From Modestobacter caceresii (lineage in GTDB: Bacteria > Actinomycetota > Actinomycetes > Mycobacteriales > Geodermatophilaceae), in contig NZ_JPMX01000003.1 of assembly GCF_000761485.1 (NCBI RefSeq), forward strand, positions 87,441-145,369: 57,929 nt of DNA, in the 5' to 3' direction. Within the stretch, counting starts at the first letter, position 1; every line of letters starts with the position of its first letter. Of the stretch, positions 44,933 to 54,254 are shown piece by piece. The notes under the pieces are model-generated. The model searched no databases. It was given only the letters and a program-made list of their open reading frames with translations, and was not told the origin of the DNA. Both the position numbers and the translations under genes were made by a program.

Positions 44933-45708
44933 GTGCCCTGTCCGCCGCCCTCGAGCACGCCGTCCGTGGAGCCCGGCGCCTGAAGGAGGCGCAAGTTCGA
45001 GACACCCACGACCCCACGCGTGGGGCTACCGACATCTCGCCGGTGATTCAGGGCTGGCGGGGGGCGCAGCCCGTCGTCCTGCTGGCGCCGGCACGGGTGA
45101 ACCGCGACGACGCTCTGTACGCCGCGCGACTGGCCGCCGTCGGCTTCGGTTGCGACATCCTGTCGTTCACCGTCGAGGGCTGGCAGGCCGCCGACCCTGA
45201 GCGCAACCCGACAACCGGGAAGCTCTGGGGACCCGGGGAGATGCAGCGCGCAGTCGAGGAAGAAGGCGCGCTCGAGGCCGGCTGGATTACCGAGGCCCTG
45301 ACGACCAACGTCGTCAATCGCGCCGGCGACGTGCTCGGCGCGGTCCTCCCCTACCGGGTCGACCCGCGGGTGTCTGCGCTGGACATCACCTCCTACGGCC
45401 TCGAGTGGGGTCAGCAGCCGGACCTGGCGCAGGAGGCCGAATGGGGCGGCCTGGTCGTCGACCACCTGGTCGACTTCATGAACGAGCCACCGGTGGATGC
45501 GCTCATGGCTCAGGCCGACCTGCCGCCGGCCGATTCGTTCCGTCTGTCCGACGAAGAGGCACGGGCACACATCGACTGCGCCGTCGTGAAGACCCTGCGC
45601 CGCTCCGGATTCGAGGGCGCAGTCATGCTGCAGGCCGACTCCCCCGTGCGGGCTTCGGTCATCGAGCGTTCGCTCGTCGGCTACAGCGGCATACCCAGTC
45701 CGTGGTGA
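44929..45708 (+). CDS. Hypothetical protein
   Basis: 259 residues. The GTG overlaps the stop of a 26-codon leader ORF and has no ribosome binding site of its own, implying reinitiation. Mixed alpha/beta with VVLLAPARVNRDDALYAARL, GFGCDILSFTVEGWQAADP and AHIDCAVVKTLRRSGFEGA. No family recognised. It is the last gene of the plus-strand run and is followed by the convergent hsdR. Confidence 0.6.
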   Translation: MSALSAALEHAVRGARRLKEAQVRDTHDPTRGATDISPVIQGWRGAQPVVLLAPARVNRDDALYAARLAAVGFGCDILSFTVEGWQAADPERNPTTGKLWGPGEMQRAVEEEGALEAGWITEALTTNVVNRAGDVLGAVLPYRVDPRVSALDITSYGLEWGQQPDLAQEAEWGGLVVDHLVDFMNEPPVDALMAQADLPPADSFRLSDEEARAHIDCAVVKTLRRSGFEGAVMLQADSPVRASVIERSLVGYSGIPSPW

Positions 45709-46035
45709 CCAGCGAACAGTCCTGGGCCTTCCTGGACTGACACTCCTCACGCCCTCCACCGACGTCCGACTCTCGACCGACAGCCCCTTGACGGTCGTTG
45801 AGGACTCGGGACTCCGGACGTTCACAGACGTCGGTGGCACGACCCGCCCCAACCAGCCTCGCGGGCACAACCGGTTTCACACTCCCCGAGGCGCCCACGG
45901 CTGGCGGCCACCGACCTGCTCAGCCCCCGGGCTCTACCGGTTCCCGGAGGCTTTCGAAGTAGACGAGCCACCGACTGTCTTCTCGCTCGAACTGCAACGG
46001 TTATCCGCGGTGCCGCTGGTGCGCGCCCGCGTGCA
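45709..46035. other. Intergenic region between convergent genes
   Basis: About 330 bases upstream of the hsdR stop. No gene or convincing hairpin recognised. Confidence 0.4.
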
Positions 46036-49000
46036 TCAGGCGGTTTCTGCCTCCCCGGTGAGGCGTCGGTAGACGCGTCGACGCAGGTAGTTCTTGATCA
46101 GCCCGTTGAAATCCTGATCGTCCATCAGGCGACGGAAGAGGTCTTCGTTGGCGGTCTGTCGATCGATGATTGCGCCCTCGAAGGTCTTCTCGAAGCCGTA
46201 GGAGAAGTTCTCCTCCGTGTTGGCTTGGGCCTGCGCCGCCAGCTCGCTGTCTTCGGTGAGGGCCTGCTCCAGTTGGTCGAAGTACAGCTGGTCAGCCTGG
46301 GTCAGGTTGGTGCCGAACCGCTCGTTCAGGGTGTCAATGATCTTGGACAGGCGCGCCTTCTCGGCCTCGTGCTGCCGGCCGGTGCCCTCACCGGTGAACC
46401 CGGGGAGCATCTGGTCGCCGCTGCCCCCGCCGAGGGACACGTCATGCAGGCCGGTGGCCTCGATCCGCAGGTGAGACAGGCGGACGTCGTCGCCGAGGTC
46501 GACGGTGGGTTCCGGTCGGCCGGGCAGGCGCAGCAGCAGGTAGCGGGCGTAGAGGTAGAGCCGTTCGAGGTCCGGGTCGCCGTAGGACAGCACCTGGGCC
46601 AAGAAGGCGTAGGCACGCGTGTAGCCGGTCAGCAGTCGCCGGAACTCGTCCTGGTCGTCGACCGACAGCTCCTTGAACCGCGCCACGGCTGGGCCCAGGT
46701 GGGCATACAGGGATGCGTGCGTGCCGGTGCCGGTGCCGGTGCCGGTCCCGGTCAGCGCCGCGACGAACGCGTCGGCGTCGGCCTCGGCGATTACGGCGTA
46801 GCCGTCGATCTCATCGGCGTAGGCGTACAGCAGGTGGTCGTCGGTGGGCTCGGCGATGGTCGTCTCGTAGAACGGCTTGAACTGCTCACCGATGTCCTCG
46901 GCAGTGTTGACGAAGTCGAGCACGAACGTGTCGACCTTGCCCGGCGCGGTGCGGTTGAGCCGGGACAGCGTCTGCACCGCCTTGACGCCATCGAGCTTGC
47001 GGTCGACGTACATCGTGTGCAGAAGTGGCTGGTCATAGCCCGTCTGGTACTTCTCGGCCACGACGAGCACTTGATAGTCGTCGGAGTCTAACCGCTCGGG
47101 CAGCTCCCTCTCGGAGAAGCCATTCATCCCGGCCTCGGTGTAGACGACGTCGGCGCCGACGGTCTCCGCGTCTATGACCTTTCCGGAGAACGCGACCAGC
47201 GCGTGCAGGTCGGCGTAGCCCTTACGAGCCAGGTAGGCGTCGATCGCCTGCTTGTACCGAACGGCGTGCAACCGGGAGCGGGTGACGACCATCGCCTTCG
47301 CCTTGCCACCGATCTTGGCCGCGGTGTGCCGGCGGAAGTGCTCGACGATGATCTCGGCCTTCTGCGCGAGGTTCGTCGGGTGTAGCGAGACGAACCTCGC
47401 CAGCGCGGCGGCGGCCTTCCCCTTGTCGACCTCGGGGTCGTCGACCGCGGCGTTGGCCAGCTTCCAGTATGTCTTGTAGGTCATGTAGTTGCGGAGAACG
47501 TCGAGGATGAAGCCCTCCTCGATCGCCTGGCGCATCGAGTACAGGTGGAACGGCCGCAGCTGCGCACCGCCGGGGCCGTCGACGCGGGTGCCGAACAACT
47601 CCAGCGTCTTGCCCTTCGGGGTGGCGGTGAACGCGAAGTACGACAGATTGGCTTGCCGGCCGCGGGCGCTCAGCGACGCAACCAGGGCCTCCTGCGGGTC
47701 GTTAGCCTTCTCGAGTGCGGCGTCGAATGCCTCCGCCGCCGACAGGACCACGTCGCTCAGCTCGTCGTCGGCGGCGCCAACCGCGCCGGCGCCGAGGACG
47801 GCCTTGAGCGCCTTCGCCGTCTCGCCGGTCTGCGAGGAGTGGGCCTCGTCGACGAGGATCGCGTAGTTTGCGTCGGTGAGTCCGGCGACCTGGTCGAGGA
47901 CGAACGGGAACTTCTGCAGCGTGGTGATGATGATCTGCGCGGTGCCACCAGCCAGCGCCTCGGCCAGCTGCGAAGAGCGCTTGTCGATCCGGGCAACCAC
48001 GCCGGGGGTGTGGTCGAACTGGAAGATCGTGTCCTGCAGCTGCTTGTCCAGCACCACCCGGTCGGTGATGACGATGACCTTGCTGAACACCTTGCGATTA
48101 TCCGCGGTGTGCAGGCTCATCAGCCGGTGCGCCAGCCAGGCAATGGTGTTCGACTTGCCCGACCCGGCGGAGTGCTCGACCAAGTAGTTGTGCCCGGCGC
48201 CGTGCTCGCGGGCGTGCGCGATCAGTGCCAGGACGGCGTCCCACTGGTGGTAGCGGGGGAAGATGATCTCCCGCTGGGACGGCTTGGCCTTCGCCGCGCG
48301 CTTGGCCCCGCCCTTTGCGGGTGCGGCGTGCACGAACCGGGCCAGCAGGTCCATCCATGCGGCGCGGGCCCACACCCGCTCCCACAGGTAAGCCGTGGCG
48401 TACCCGTCGGCCGGCTGAGGGTTGCCGGCGCCGCCGGGCAGGGCCGGCCCGCCGCTGCCCTGGTTGAACGGCAGGAACCGGGTTTTCGGTCCGGCCAGCC
48501 GAGTGGTGAGGAAGACCAGGTCCGGGTCGACGGCGAAGTGCGCGACCGCCCGCCTGCTAAGCAGCCGATCGTGCGGGTCTCGGTCGCGGCGGTACTGCTC
48601 CTTCGCGTCCTCGACGTCCTGCCCGGTCAGTGGGTTCTTCAGCTCCGCGGTCGCGGTGGGGACGCCGTTGACGAACAGCGTCACGTCGAGGGTGTTGTGA
48701 TGGTCGGGACTGTAGGGCAGCTGGCGGGTGACGGTGAGCCGGTTGGCGGCGTAGGCCGTGGTCGTGGCCTCGGTCAGCGCGTGCGCCGGCGCGAAGAACG
48801 CTAACCAGATGGTCTGCCCCTTGACCTTGACCCCGCGGCGCAGCACGTCGACGGTGCCGCGGTGGTCCAGCTCGTCGGCGACCAGCCGGGCGAACTCGCG
48901 CTGCGCCAGGTTCGGGTCGCCGCCATAGCGGGCCACCACCGCGTTCCAGGTCTTGACTTGGGTGGCCCCGATGAACACGAACAGCTCCGCGGTGTCCAGC

Positions 49001-49110
49001 GCGAGCTTGCGGTCGTAGTTGCCGACATCCCCGCGGCCCCAGCCGACTTTGAGGAGATGGTCCTCGACGGCGTCCTCGAACCGACGCTCGGTGTGCACCC
49101 CGGCACTCAT
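46036..49110 (-). CDS. hsdR: Type I restriction enzyme subunit R
   Basis: 1024 residues. The N-terminal nuclease domain has the type I pattern TLDVTLFVNGVPTATAELKNPLTG (D, then E-X-K) at about 145-170. The helicase/translocase core follows: Walker A EHSAGSGKSNTIAWL, motif II LVDEAHSSQ, motif III FAFTATPKG, motif VI VQTLSRLNRTAPGK. It cleaves DNA at a distance from unmodified sites after ATP-driven translocation. Around residues 780-795 a short (Thr-Gly)n run is encoded by a hexanucleotide repeat. Its ATG overlaps the hsdS stop (ATGA), so production depends on hsdS translation. Confidence 0.94.
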   Translation of the reverse strand: MSAGVHTERRFEDAVEDHLLKVGWGRGDVGNYDRKLALDTAELFVFIGATQVKTWNAVVARYGGDPNLAQREFARLVADELDHRGTVDVLRRGVKVKGQTIWLAFFAPAHALTEATTTAYAANRLTVTRQLPYSPDHHNTLDVTLFVNGVPTATAELKNPLTGQDVEDAKEQYRRDRDPHDRLLSRRAVAHFAVDPDLVFLTTRLAGPKTRFLPFNQGSGGPALPGGAGNPQPADGYATAYLWERVWARAAWMDLLARFVHAAPAKGGAKRAAKAKPSQREIIFPRYHQWDAVLALIAHAREHGAGHNYLVEHSAGSGKSNTIAWLAHRLMSLHTADNRKVFSKVIVITDRVVLDKQLQDTIFQFDHTPGVVARIDKRSSQLAEALAGGTAQIIITTLQKFPFVLDQVAGLTDANYAILVDEAHSSQTGETAKALKAVLGAGAVGAADDELSDVVLSAAEAFDAALEKANDPQEALVASLSARGRQANLSYFAFTATPKGKTLELFGTRVDGPGGAQLRPFHLYSMRQAIEEGFILDVLRNYMTYKTYWKLANAAVDDPEVDKGKAAAALARFVSLHPTNLAQKAEIIVEHFRRHTAAKIGGKAKAMVVTRSRLHAVRYKQAIDAYLARKGYADLHALVAFSGKVIDAETVGADVVYTEAGMNGFSERELPERLDSDDYQVLVVAEKYQTGYDQPLLHTMYVDRKLDGVKAVQTLSRLNRTAPGKVDTFVLDFVNTAEDIGEQFKPFYETTIAEPTDDHLLYAYADEIDGYAVIAEADADAFVAALTGTGTGTGTGTHASLYAHLGPAVARFKELSVDDQDEFRRLLTGYTRAYAFLAQVLSYGDPDLERLYLYARYLLLRLPGRPEPTVDLGDDVRLSHLRIEATGLHDVSLGGGSGDQMLPGFTGEGTGRQHEAEKARLSKIIDTLNERFGTNLTQADQLYFDQLEQALTEDSELAAQAQANTEENFSYGFEKTFEGAIIDRQTANEDLFRRLMDDQDFNGLIKNYLRRRVYRRLTGEAETA
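46721..46756. repeat. In-frame hexanucleotide repeat in hsdR
   Basis: Four perfect GTGCCG units (46721-46744) followed by two imperfect ones encode a Thr-Gly run. Because the unit is six bases, copy-number change keeps the frame and would alter linker length only. Confidence 0.7.
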
Positions 49111-50312
49111 GCTGCCTCCCTCGTGACATCCATCCGGCCGGTCACGGCCGTGGTGATCAGTGCTTGCCGACGCTCTTCTAGCAGCTGCAGTTGGTCATTG
49201 ACGGCTTCGCGGAGTTCGTCGAGCAGGGCGTGCTGCTGCTGCACGGCCCGCACCGCCGCCTCCTGCTCAGCGCGCGGCGGCATAGGGATGACGATCTGCT
49301 TCATCGCCTCAACGTTGAAGTGGGCCTGCCCTGACCCGACCGAGTGCCTGGCGATGTGCTGGCGCGTGATGTCTGCGTTGATGACGAGCTGCAAGTAGTC
49401 CGGCGAGAGCTGACGACCGGGCCGGATGAGGACAAGGTCGATGCAGTTGGCTCCGTCGTATCGCTCGGGGACGACCGCCGCAGCACCAGTTCCCGCGCCC
49501 GTGCGCACCACAACGACGTCGCCCTCCCGCAGCGCGGACTTGGCGTGCAGCCCGTGTCCCTCGGTACTGATCTGGATCACCTCGTCATCGACGAGTCGTC
49601 CCGGCCGGACGTTCGCGCTGCGGAGCGCGGGCACGCCCCCGCTCTGCACGTAGTAGGCGCTGGGGGTCACGACGATCCCGACGGTCACCCGGGCGAGGTA
49701 CTTCAGCGGGCGCATGGTGGCAGTCGGGTGCAGACGTTCCAGGGCCTCGGTGACCGTCGCCTGCCTGCGCTCGCCGATCAGCCGGGCCAGCCCCAGCAGC
49801 TGGTCTCGCATCTCGTCAAGCACCGCAGTCTCCGCGTCGAGCGCAGCCGCGATCGCGCGCTGCTGCGGCAGCTGCGGCAGATCGACGTGGAAGTCACCCA
49901 GCTCGGAGGCGTTGATCGCGGGGTAGCTGACCCCCACTGAACGCGCCACTACCTCCTGCACGAACGGTTCAGAGCGGCAGAGGTAGAACAGGTAGCCGGG
50001 ATCCACGCGAGCGGTCGGCGTCAGCACGGCGAAGCCGGTAGAGAAGACGACGGGGTCCTCCACAGTCGGCACGCGGGCGATGGCGCGCAGATACGTGCGC
50101 ACCGTCGAGACGATGACGTCACCGGGCGCAGCGAGGCGACGCGCCCGGCTTGGAGCCGCGTCGAAGGTGACCTTGTTGTCCGGCAGGCTGATCTTGCCGT
50201 CCGGGTTGACGCAGGAGATGTCGATGTAGCGGAACGCAAAGTCCGACGCAGAGCTGTCAGGCAGCGCTCGCTGGTTGATGGCGACGATGTCCTTGAGCCG
50301 TACGGCTGTCAT
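49107..50312 (-). CDS. hsdS: Type I restriction-modification specificity subunit S
   Basis: 401 residues with two target-recognition domains, each followed by a conserved helical repeat: LPQQRAIAAALDAETAVLDE after the first and RAEQEAAVRAVQQQHALLDE after the second. Each recognition domain starts with a typical segment (VRLKDIVAINQRALPD; MRPLKYLARVTVGIVV). The target sequence cannot be predicted. Both ends overlap neighbours by ATGA. Confidence 0.93.
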   Translation of the reverse strand: MTAVRLKDIVAINQRALPDSSASDFAFRYIDISCVNPDGKISLPDNKVTFDAAPSRARRLAAPGDVIVSTVRTYLRAIARVPTVEDPVVFSTGFAVLTPTARVDPGYLFYLCRSEPFVQEVVARSVGVSYPAINASELGDFHVDLPQLPQQRAIAAALDAETAVLDEMRDQLLGLARLIGERRQATVTEALERLHPTATMRPLKYLARVTVGIVVTPSAYYVQSGGVPALRSANVRPGRLVDDEVIQISTEGHGLHAKSALREGDVVVVRTGAGTGAAAVVPERYDGANCIDLVLIRPGRQLSPDYLQLVINADITRQHIARHSVGSGQAHFNVEAMKQIVIPMPPRAEQEAAVRAVQQQHALLDELREAVNDQLQLLEERRQALITTAVTGRMDVTREAA

Positions 50313-52291
50313 CGAGCGACTCTGCTGAGTAGGCGCTGGATTTTCTCCTCGGCCAGGCGAAGGTCGGCGTCGATCTCGGTCACAGGACGCGGCTCCACGT
50401 ACCTGAAGAAGTGGCGCGTGAACGGGATCTCATAGCCGATCTTGGTCTTGCTGAGGTCAGCCCAGGCGTCGGGTGCGTGAGGGGTGACCTCGCGCTGCAG
50501 GTAGCCGGCGATGGAGTCGGATAGCGGCACGTTCTCGTAGTCACGGGCGTCTGGATCCGCCAGCGGGTTGCCCTTGCGGTCGGTGACGATTGGGGCGTCG
50601 GGATCGCTGACCGCGAGGGAGTCCACGACCGTCTTCGTCAGCGCTGGACTCAGGCCGACAGCCTGGGCGGCAGCTGCCTTCTTCAGCTGCTTCTCCACGT
50701 CGGCCCTGTCGATACCGGCGAGCCCGCTGAGGGACTCGAGAGCACGCTGCAACCGCGTCTGGTCGACCGGCGCGTTGGCGTCGTCGACAGGGAGCTTCGT
50801 GACCGGTCGGCTCGCCAGTGCCGCAGCGACGGTGACCTCGCTCACCTCGTAGCGCAGTCGGAGTGGCTGGTCGACGGTGATGCGCTGGTAGCCGAAGTCG
50901 GTGGCTTCGAAGACCTTGACGTGCGGGTCGCCGTCAGCGAGCGGCAGCGCGTCGGTGAACCAGCGGGTGATGGTGGCGACCTGTTCCTCGCTGATTGCCT
51001 TGCGCTTCTCGCCGAGGCTCTTGGGCATCTTCACCCACTGGTCACGGGCGTCGATGAGGACGACCTTGCCGACACGGTCGTCGGGTTTGCGATTGCTCAG
51101 CACCCACACGTAAGTGGTGATGGGGGTGTTGTAGAACAGCTGGTCGGGCAGGCCGACGATGGCCTCCAGCCAGTCGTTCTCGAGGATCCAGCGGCGAATG
51201 TCGCTCTCGCCGGAGCCGGCGGCGCCGGTGAACAGCGGGCTGCCGTTGAAGACGATGGCCAGCCGCGAGCCGCCGGCCTCGACCGGCTTCATCTTGCTGA
51301 TCATGTGCTGCAAGAACAGCAGCGAGCCGTCGTTGATGCGCGGAAGGCCAGCGCCGAATCGACCGCGCAACATCTTGGTCTCGTGCTCGTCGCGGACGGC
51401 CTTCTCGATCTTCTTCCACTCCACACCGAAGGGCGGGTTGGCGAGCATGTAGTCGAACCGGCCGTCGGGCTCGCCGTCTGCGGTGAAGCTGTTGCCGAAG
51501 TGAATGTGGGTCGGGTCCTGGCCCTTGAGCATCATGTCCGAGCGGCAGATCGCCCAGGTCTCGGCGTTGAGCTCCTGACCGAACACCTCCAGGCGGGCGT
51601 CCGGATTCAGTTCCCGCAGGTATGCCTCGGCGACCGAGAGCATGCCGCCGGTGCCGCACGCTGGGTCGTAGAGGGTGCGCACGGCCCCGGGCACGGCAAG
51701 GGCATCTGAGTCCTCGGCGAAGACGAGGTTGACCATGAGCCGGATGACCTCGCGGGGGGTGAAGTGCTCACCGGCGGTCTCGTTCGACTGCTCTGAGAAC
51801 CGCCGGATGAGCTCCTCGAAGAGGTAGCCCATCGCCAGGTTGCTGACTGCGTCCGGGTGCAGGTCGACGTCGGCGAACCGGGCGACGACCTGGTACAGCA
51901 GGCCAGCCTCGTCCAAGCGCTTGATCTGGTCGTCGAAGCCGAAGCGGGTGATCGCCTCGAGGGAGCCCAGGGAGAACCCGGCGATGTAGGCCGTGAGGTT
52001 CGCGGCGACGTTCTCCGAGTCGTCGCGGAGCTTGCCGAAGGTGAGCGGGGAGACGTTGTAGAAGCTCTGCCCGGACGTCCGCCGCAGTACCGGGTCGACG
52101 TTGTCAATCCTTCCGGCGAGCGCGGCAGCCTTCGCGACGACGGCGTCCTTCGTCGGCTCCAGCACGCAGTCGAGCCGGCGCAGCACGGTCAGCGGCAGGA
52201 TCACCTTGCCGTACTCGGACTGCTTGTAGTCGCCGCGGAGCAGATCAGCGATCGACCAGATGAAGCCGACCTTGTCCGCAAACCCCTCCAC
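50309..52291 (-). CDS. hsdM: Type I restriction-modification methyltransferase subunit M
   Basis: 660 residues from the GTG at 52291. N-terminal HsdM helical domain (FADKVGFIWSIADLLRGDYK), SAM motif I DPACGTGGMLSVAEA and catalytic motif IV ANPPFGVEW, i.e. N6-adenine methyltransferase. I chose this GTG because GGAGGG lies three to four bases upstream and homologues begin near FADKVGF; an ATG at 52351 would add 20 residues. First gene of the hsdM-hsdS-hsdR operon. The last ~150 residues are a helical tail typical of larger HsdM proteins. Confidence 0.93.
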   Translation of the reverse strand: MEGFADKVGFIWSIADLLRGDYKQSEYGKVILPLTVLRRLDCVLEPTKDAVVAKAAALAGRIDNVDPVLRRTSGQSFYNVSPLTFGKLRDDSENVAANLTAYIAGFSLGSLEAITRFGFDDQIKRLDEAGLLYQVVARFADVDLHPDAVSNLAMGYLFEELIRRFSEQSNETAGEHFTPREVIRLMVNLVFAEDSDALAVPGAVRTLYDPACGTGGMLSVAEAYLRELNPDARLEVFGQELNAETWAICRSDMMLKGQDPTHIHFGNSFTADGEPDGRFDYMLANPPFGVEWKKIEKAVRDEHETKMLRGRFGAGLPRINDGSLLFLQHMISKMKPVEAGGSRLAIVFNGSPLFTGAAGSGESDIRRWILENDWLEAIVGLPDQLFYNTPITTYVWVLSNRKPDDRVGKVVLIDARDQWVKMPKSLGEKRKAISEEQVATITRWFTDALPLADGDPHVKVFEATDFGYQRITVDQPLRLRYEVSEVTVAAALASRPVTKLPVDDANAPVDQTRLQRALESLSGLAGIDRADVEKQLKKAAAAQAVGLSPALTKTVVDSLAVSDPDAPIVTDRKGNPLADPDARDYENVPLSDSIAGYLQREVTPHAPDAWADLSKTKIGYEIPFTRHFFRYVEPRPVTEIDADLRLAEEKIQRLLSRVAR

Positions 52292-52579
52292 GGGCCCTCC
52301 CAACGGTTGCGCCTGGCCTCGCAGGCGGATGAGCTGAAGAACCATCTTCACCCGTCATCGTCACGCGACGTTGCAGCGTGGTCTCCTTGCGTTCCCGCGT
52401 CGCTGCCTCGCCCCTCGTCGCGAAGGCCCTCTTCATCCCCACCGCGGCTGACTCGACGCGTACGCCCGCAGCGGCGGACCAGGGCGCGCCCAGGTTGGTC
52501 AGCGAGATGGCCCGTCCTAACGGACACTCGCGAGGCTTCCAACCCGGGCGCAGCTTCCGGCGCCCCCGGCATCCGGGCC

Positions 52580-54004
52580 TCAGAACGGGTCTGTCGAGGC
52601 CCAACTGCCCGCGGCTGCACCGCCCCCGAACCCGCGACCCGAACTCATTGTTGTCGTTGGCTTCTGCGTACCGGCGACCTTGCGGCCGTCCTCTGTGGGG
52701 CGCCAGACCGCGGCGCCCACCCCGGGAGCGCCGCCACGCGTGCCGGCCTCTTCGTCGGCGAGGCCGGCCTTCACCAGCTGGCGAAGCCTCCGCCGCGCCT
52801 TCTCCACGTCATTCGCCTTCGGAGCGTCCACCGTCAAAGCCGCCGCGGCCGCCGCCGTCAGCGCTCCCTTCTGCACAAGCGCTTCGAGCATGTCGAACTG
52901 CTCCTGCACCTGAGAGACACCCGCCTCGTGGTCATGCACGACATTCAGCAGACCGACGTCGTCGTTCACGAGCTTGAGCATGGACAGTTCGACGACAAGG
53001 TCACCGGTCTTGCCCCAGAGGTTGACGATGCTGCCGTGGCCGGCGGTCAGCCACGTCGACCCGTAGATGTCGTCGACGCTCTTGGCCTTGTTCGCGTTGT
53101 CCGCATTCGCTTTCCGCGGATGGTGCAGGTCGCAGACCTGGATACCGGCGACCAGGCACATCTGGATGGCGGTGTTGTAGTTCGACCCGTGCTCGTCATC
53201 AGACAGCTTCGCGACGGCGTCCTTCAGCGAGTCGACGACGATGACGTCGCAGCTGAAGTGGCGTGCCAGGTCCCGCAGCAATGCGGGATGGCTCAGGAGT
53301 GGCGCCGGTAGAGGCCCCTTCCAGACGACCAAACGCTCGTCGACGACGGCGCGCTCCTTCTCGGTGCAGGTCGCGTAGAGCCGCTTCATGGCCCGCGCCG
53401 CCTGCCGCGGACGGTCCATAGCGAGATACAGCACCTTCTTGCGGGTCGGCGCGACCGCGAACCCGAGCACCTCGGGCTGCAGGCCGAGGAGCGCCTTCAC
53501 CAGCTGCTGCGCCAGCGTCGTCTTCCCGGTGCCCTGCGGGCCGTGAATCATCACGGCCTCGCCCGCCGCCCACAGCGTCTGGTCGGTCGAACCCCAGATG
53601 GGCTCGAGCTCCGCGTCCGCGCCGAACAGGAACTCGCCCCCCTGCACAGCCCGGCTGAGGTCCAACCCGTCCAGGCCGCCGCCTTCCCGGCGAGCCTGCG
53701 TCTGCTCGGCGACTCGTGCCTGGGCCTCCAGGCGTGCCTTTAGCCTCCGCTCCTCGGTCTCGACCATCCGGGCGTACGGGTCGCTACCGGCTGCGGTCTC
53801 CTCCTGGTCGAGCAGACGGCGAGCCTCACGATTCGCCTTCTCCCGGACGAGCGCCTCGGCGAGCATCCAGTCGAAGTCCAGTGGGTCACGGGCCAGTCGG
53901 CGCGGCTCAACGTGCTGAGCAGCGCGTGTCTGATGGAGTTGAGTGAGCCCGCCGTCCTTGTCGCGGGCATCCCAGCCGGCCCACATGTCGTCAGGGGTGC
54001 TCAC
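52580..54004 (-). CDS. RepA/DnaB-like RecA-fold ATPase
   Basis: 474 residues, GTG start with GGAG five bases upstream. After a charged helical N-terminus, the ATPase core has Walker A MIHGPQGTGKTTLAQQL, a KKVLYLAMDRPRQAARAM strand-helix, Walker B-like CDVIVVDSLKDAVA and a histidine motif VCDLHHPRKAN. This is the RepA/KaiC-like hexameric helicase family carried by plasmids, prophages and integrative elements. A winged-helix-like tail (LEALVQKGALTAAAAAALT and RRRLRQLVKAGLADEEAG) follows, then a Gly-rich end. It probably serves element replication. Divergent from the DUF6308 gene. Confidence 0.78.
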   Translation of the reverse strand: MSTPDDMWAGWDARDKDGGLTQLHQTRAAQHVEPRRLARDPLDFDWMLAEALVREKANREARRLLDQEETAAGSDPYARMVETEERRLKARLEAQARVAEQTQARREGGGLDGLDLSRAVQGGEFLFGADAELEPIWGSTDQTLWAAGEAVMIHGPQGTGKTTLAQQLVKALLGLQPEVLGFAVAPTRKKVLYLAMDRPRQAARAMKRLYATCTEKERAVVDERLVVWKGPLPAPLLSHPALLRDLARHFSCDVIVVDSLKDAVAKLSDDEHGSNYNTAIQMCLVAGIQVCDLHHPRKANADNANKAKSVDDIYGSTWLTAGHGSIVNLWGKTGDLVVELSMLKLVNDDVGLLNVVHDHEAGVSQVQEQFDMLEALVQKGALTAAAAAALTVDAPKANDVEKARRRLRQLVKAGLADEEAGTRGGAPGVGAAVWRPTEDGRKVAGTQKPTTTMSSGRGFGGGAAAGSWASTDPF

Positions 54005-54144
54005 AGCAGCTCCAGTTCTGCCGCGAACCGGGGGACCAGAAGAGCCGGTCCAAGTGGTAGCCAGCAGGCGGCGACCGAGACCGTTCGAACAATCCGCGGG
54101 AACGCATGGGGCCCACCCGAAGGAGTGATCAGCGCCAGGGAAGA

Positions 54145-54168
54145 GCCCCCGGCTACCACCCCGGGGGC
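54145..54168. terminator. GC hairpin in the divergent spacer
   Basis: GCCCCCGG, an eight-base loop and CCGGGGGC form a perfect 8-bp stem. Since both flanking genes point away from it, it is more likely a regulatory or operator structure than a terminator. Confidence 0.35.
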
Positions 54169-54240
54169 CCTTCGAGCGGTCGGAGCCCAACCGCCCGCCC
54201 CTGCCCCTGGGACTGTGCGGGCGAGCCAGCGCAGCGCAAG

Positions 54241-54246
54241 TAGCCT
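54241..54246 (+). promoter_or_regulatory. Putative -10 box (TAGCCT) of a leaderless transcript
   Basis: TAGCCT ends eight bases before the GTG of the DUF6308 gene with no ribosome binding site between, as in several core genes of the window. Confidence 0.45.
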
Positions 54247-54254
54247 GCGGGGCC

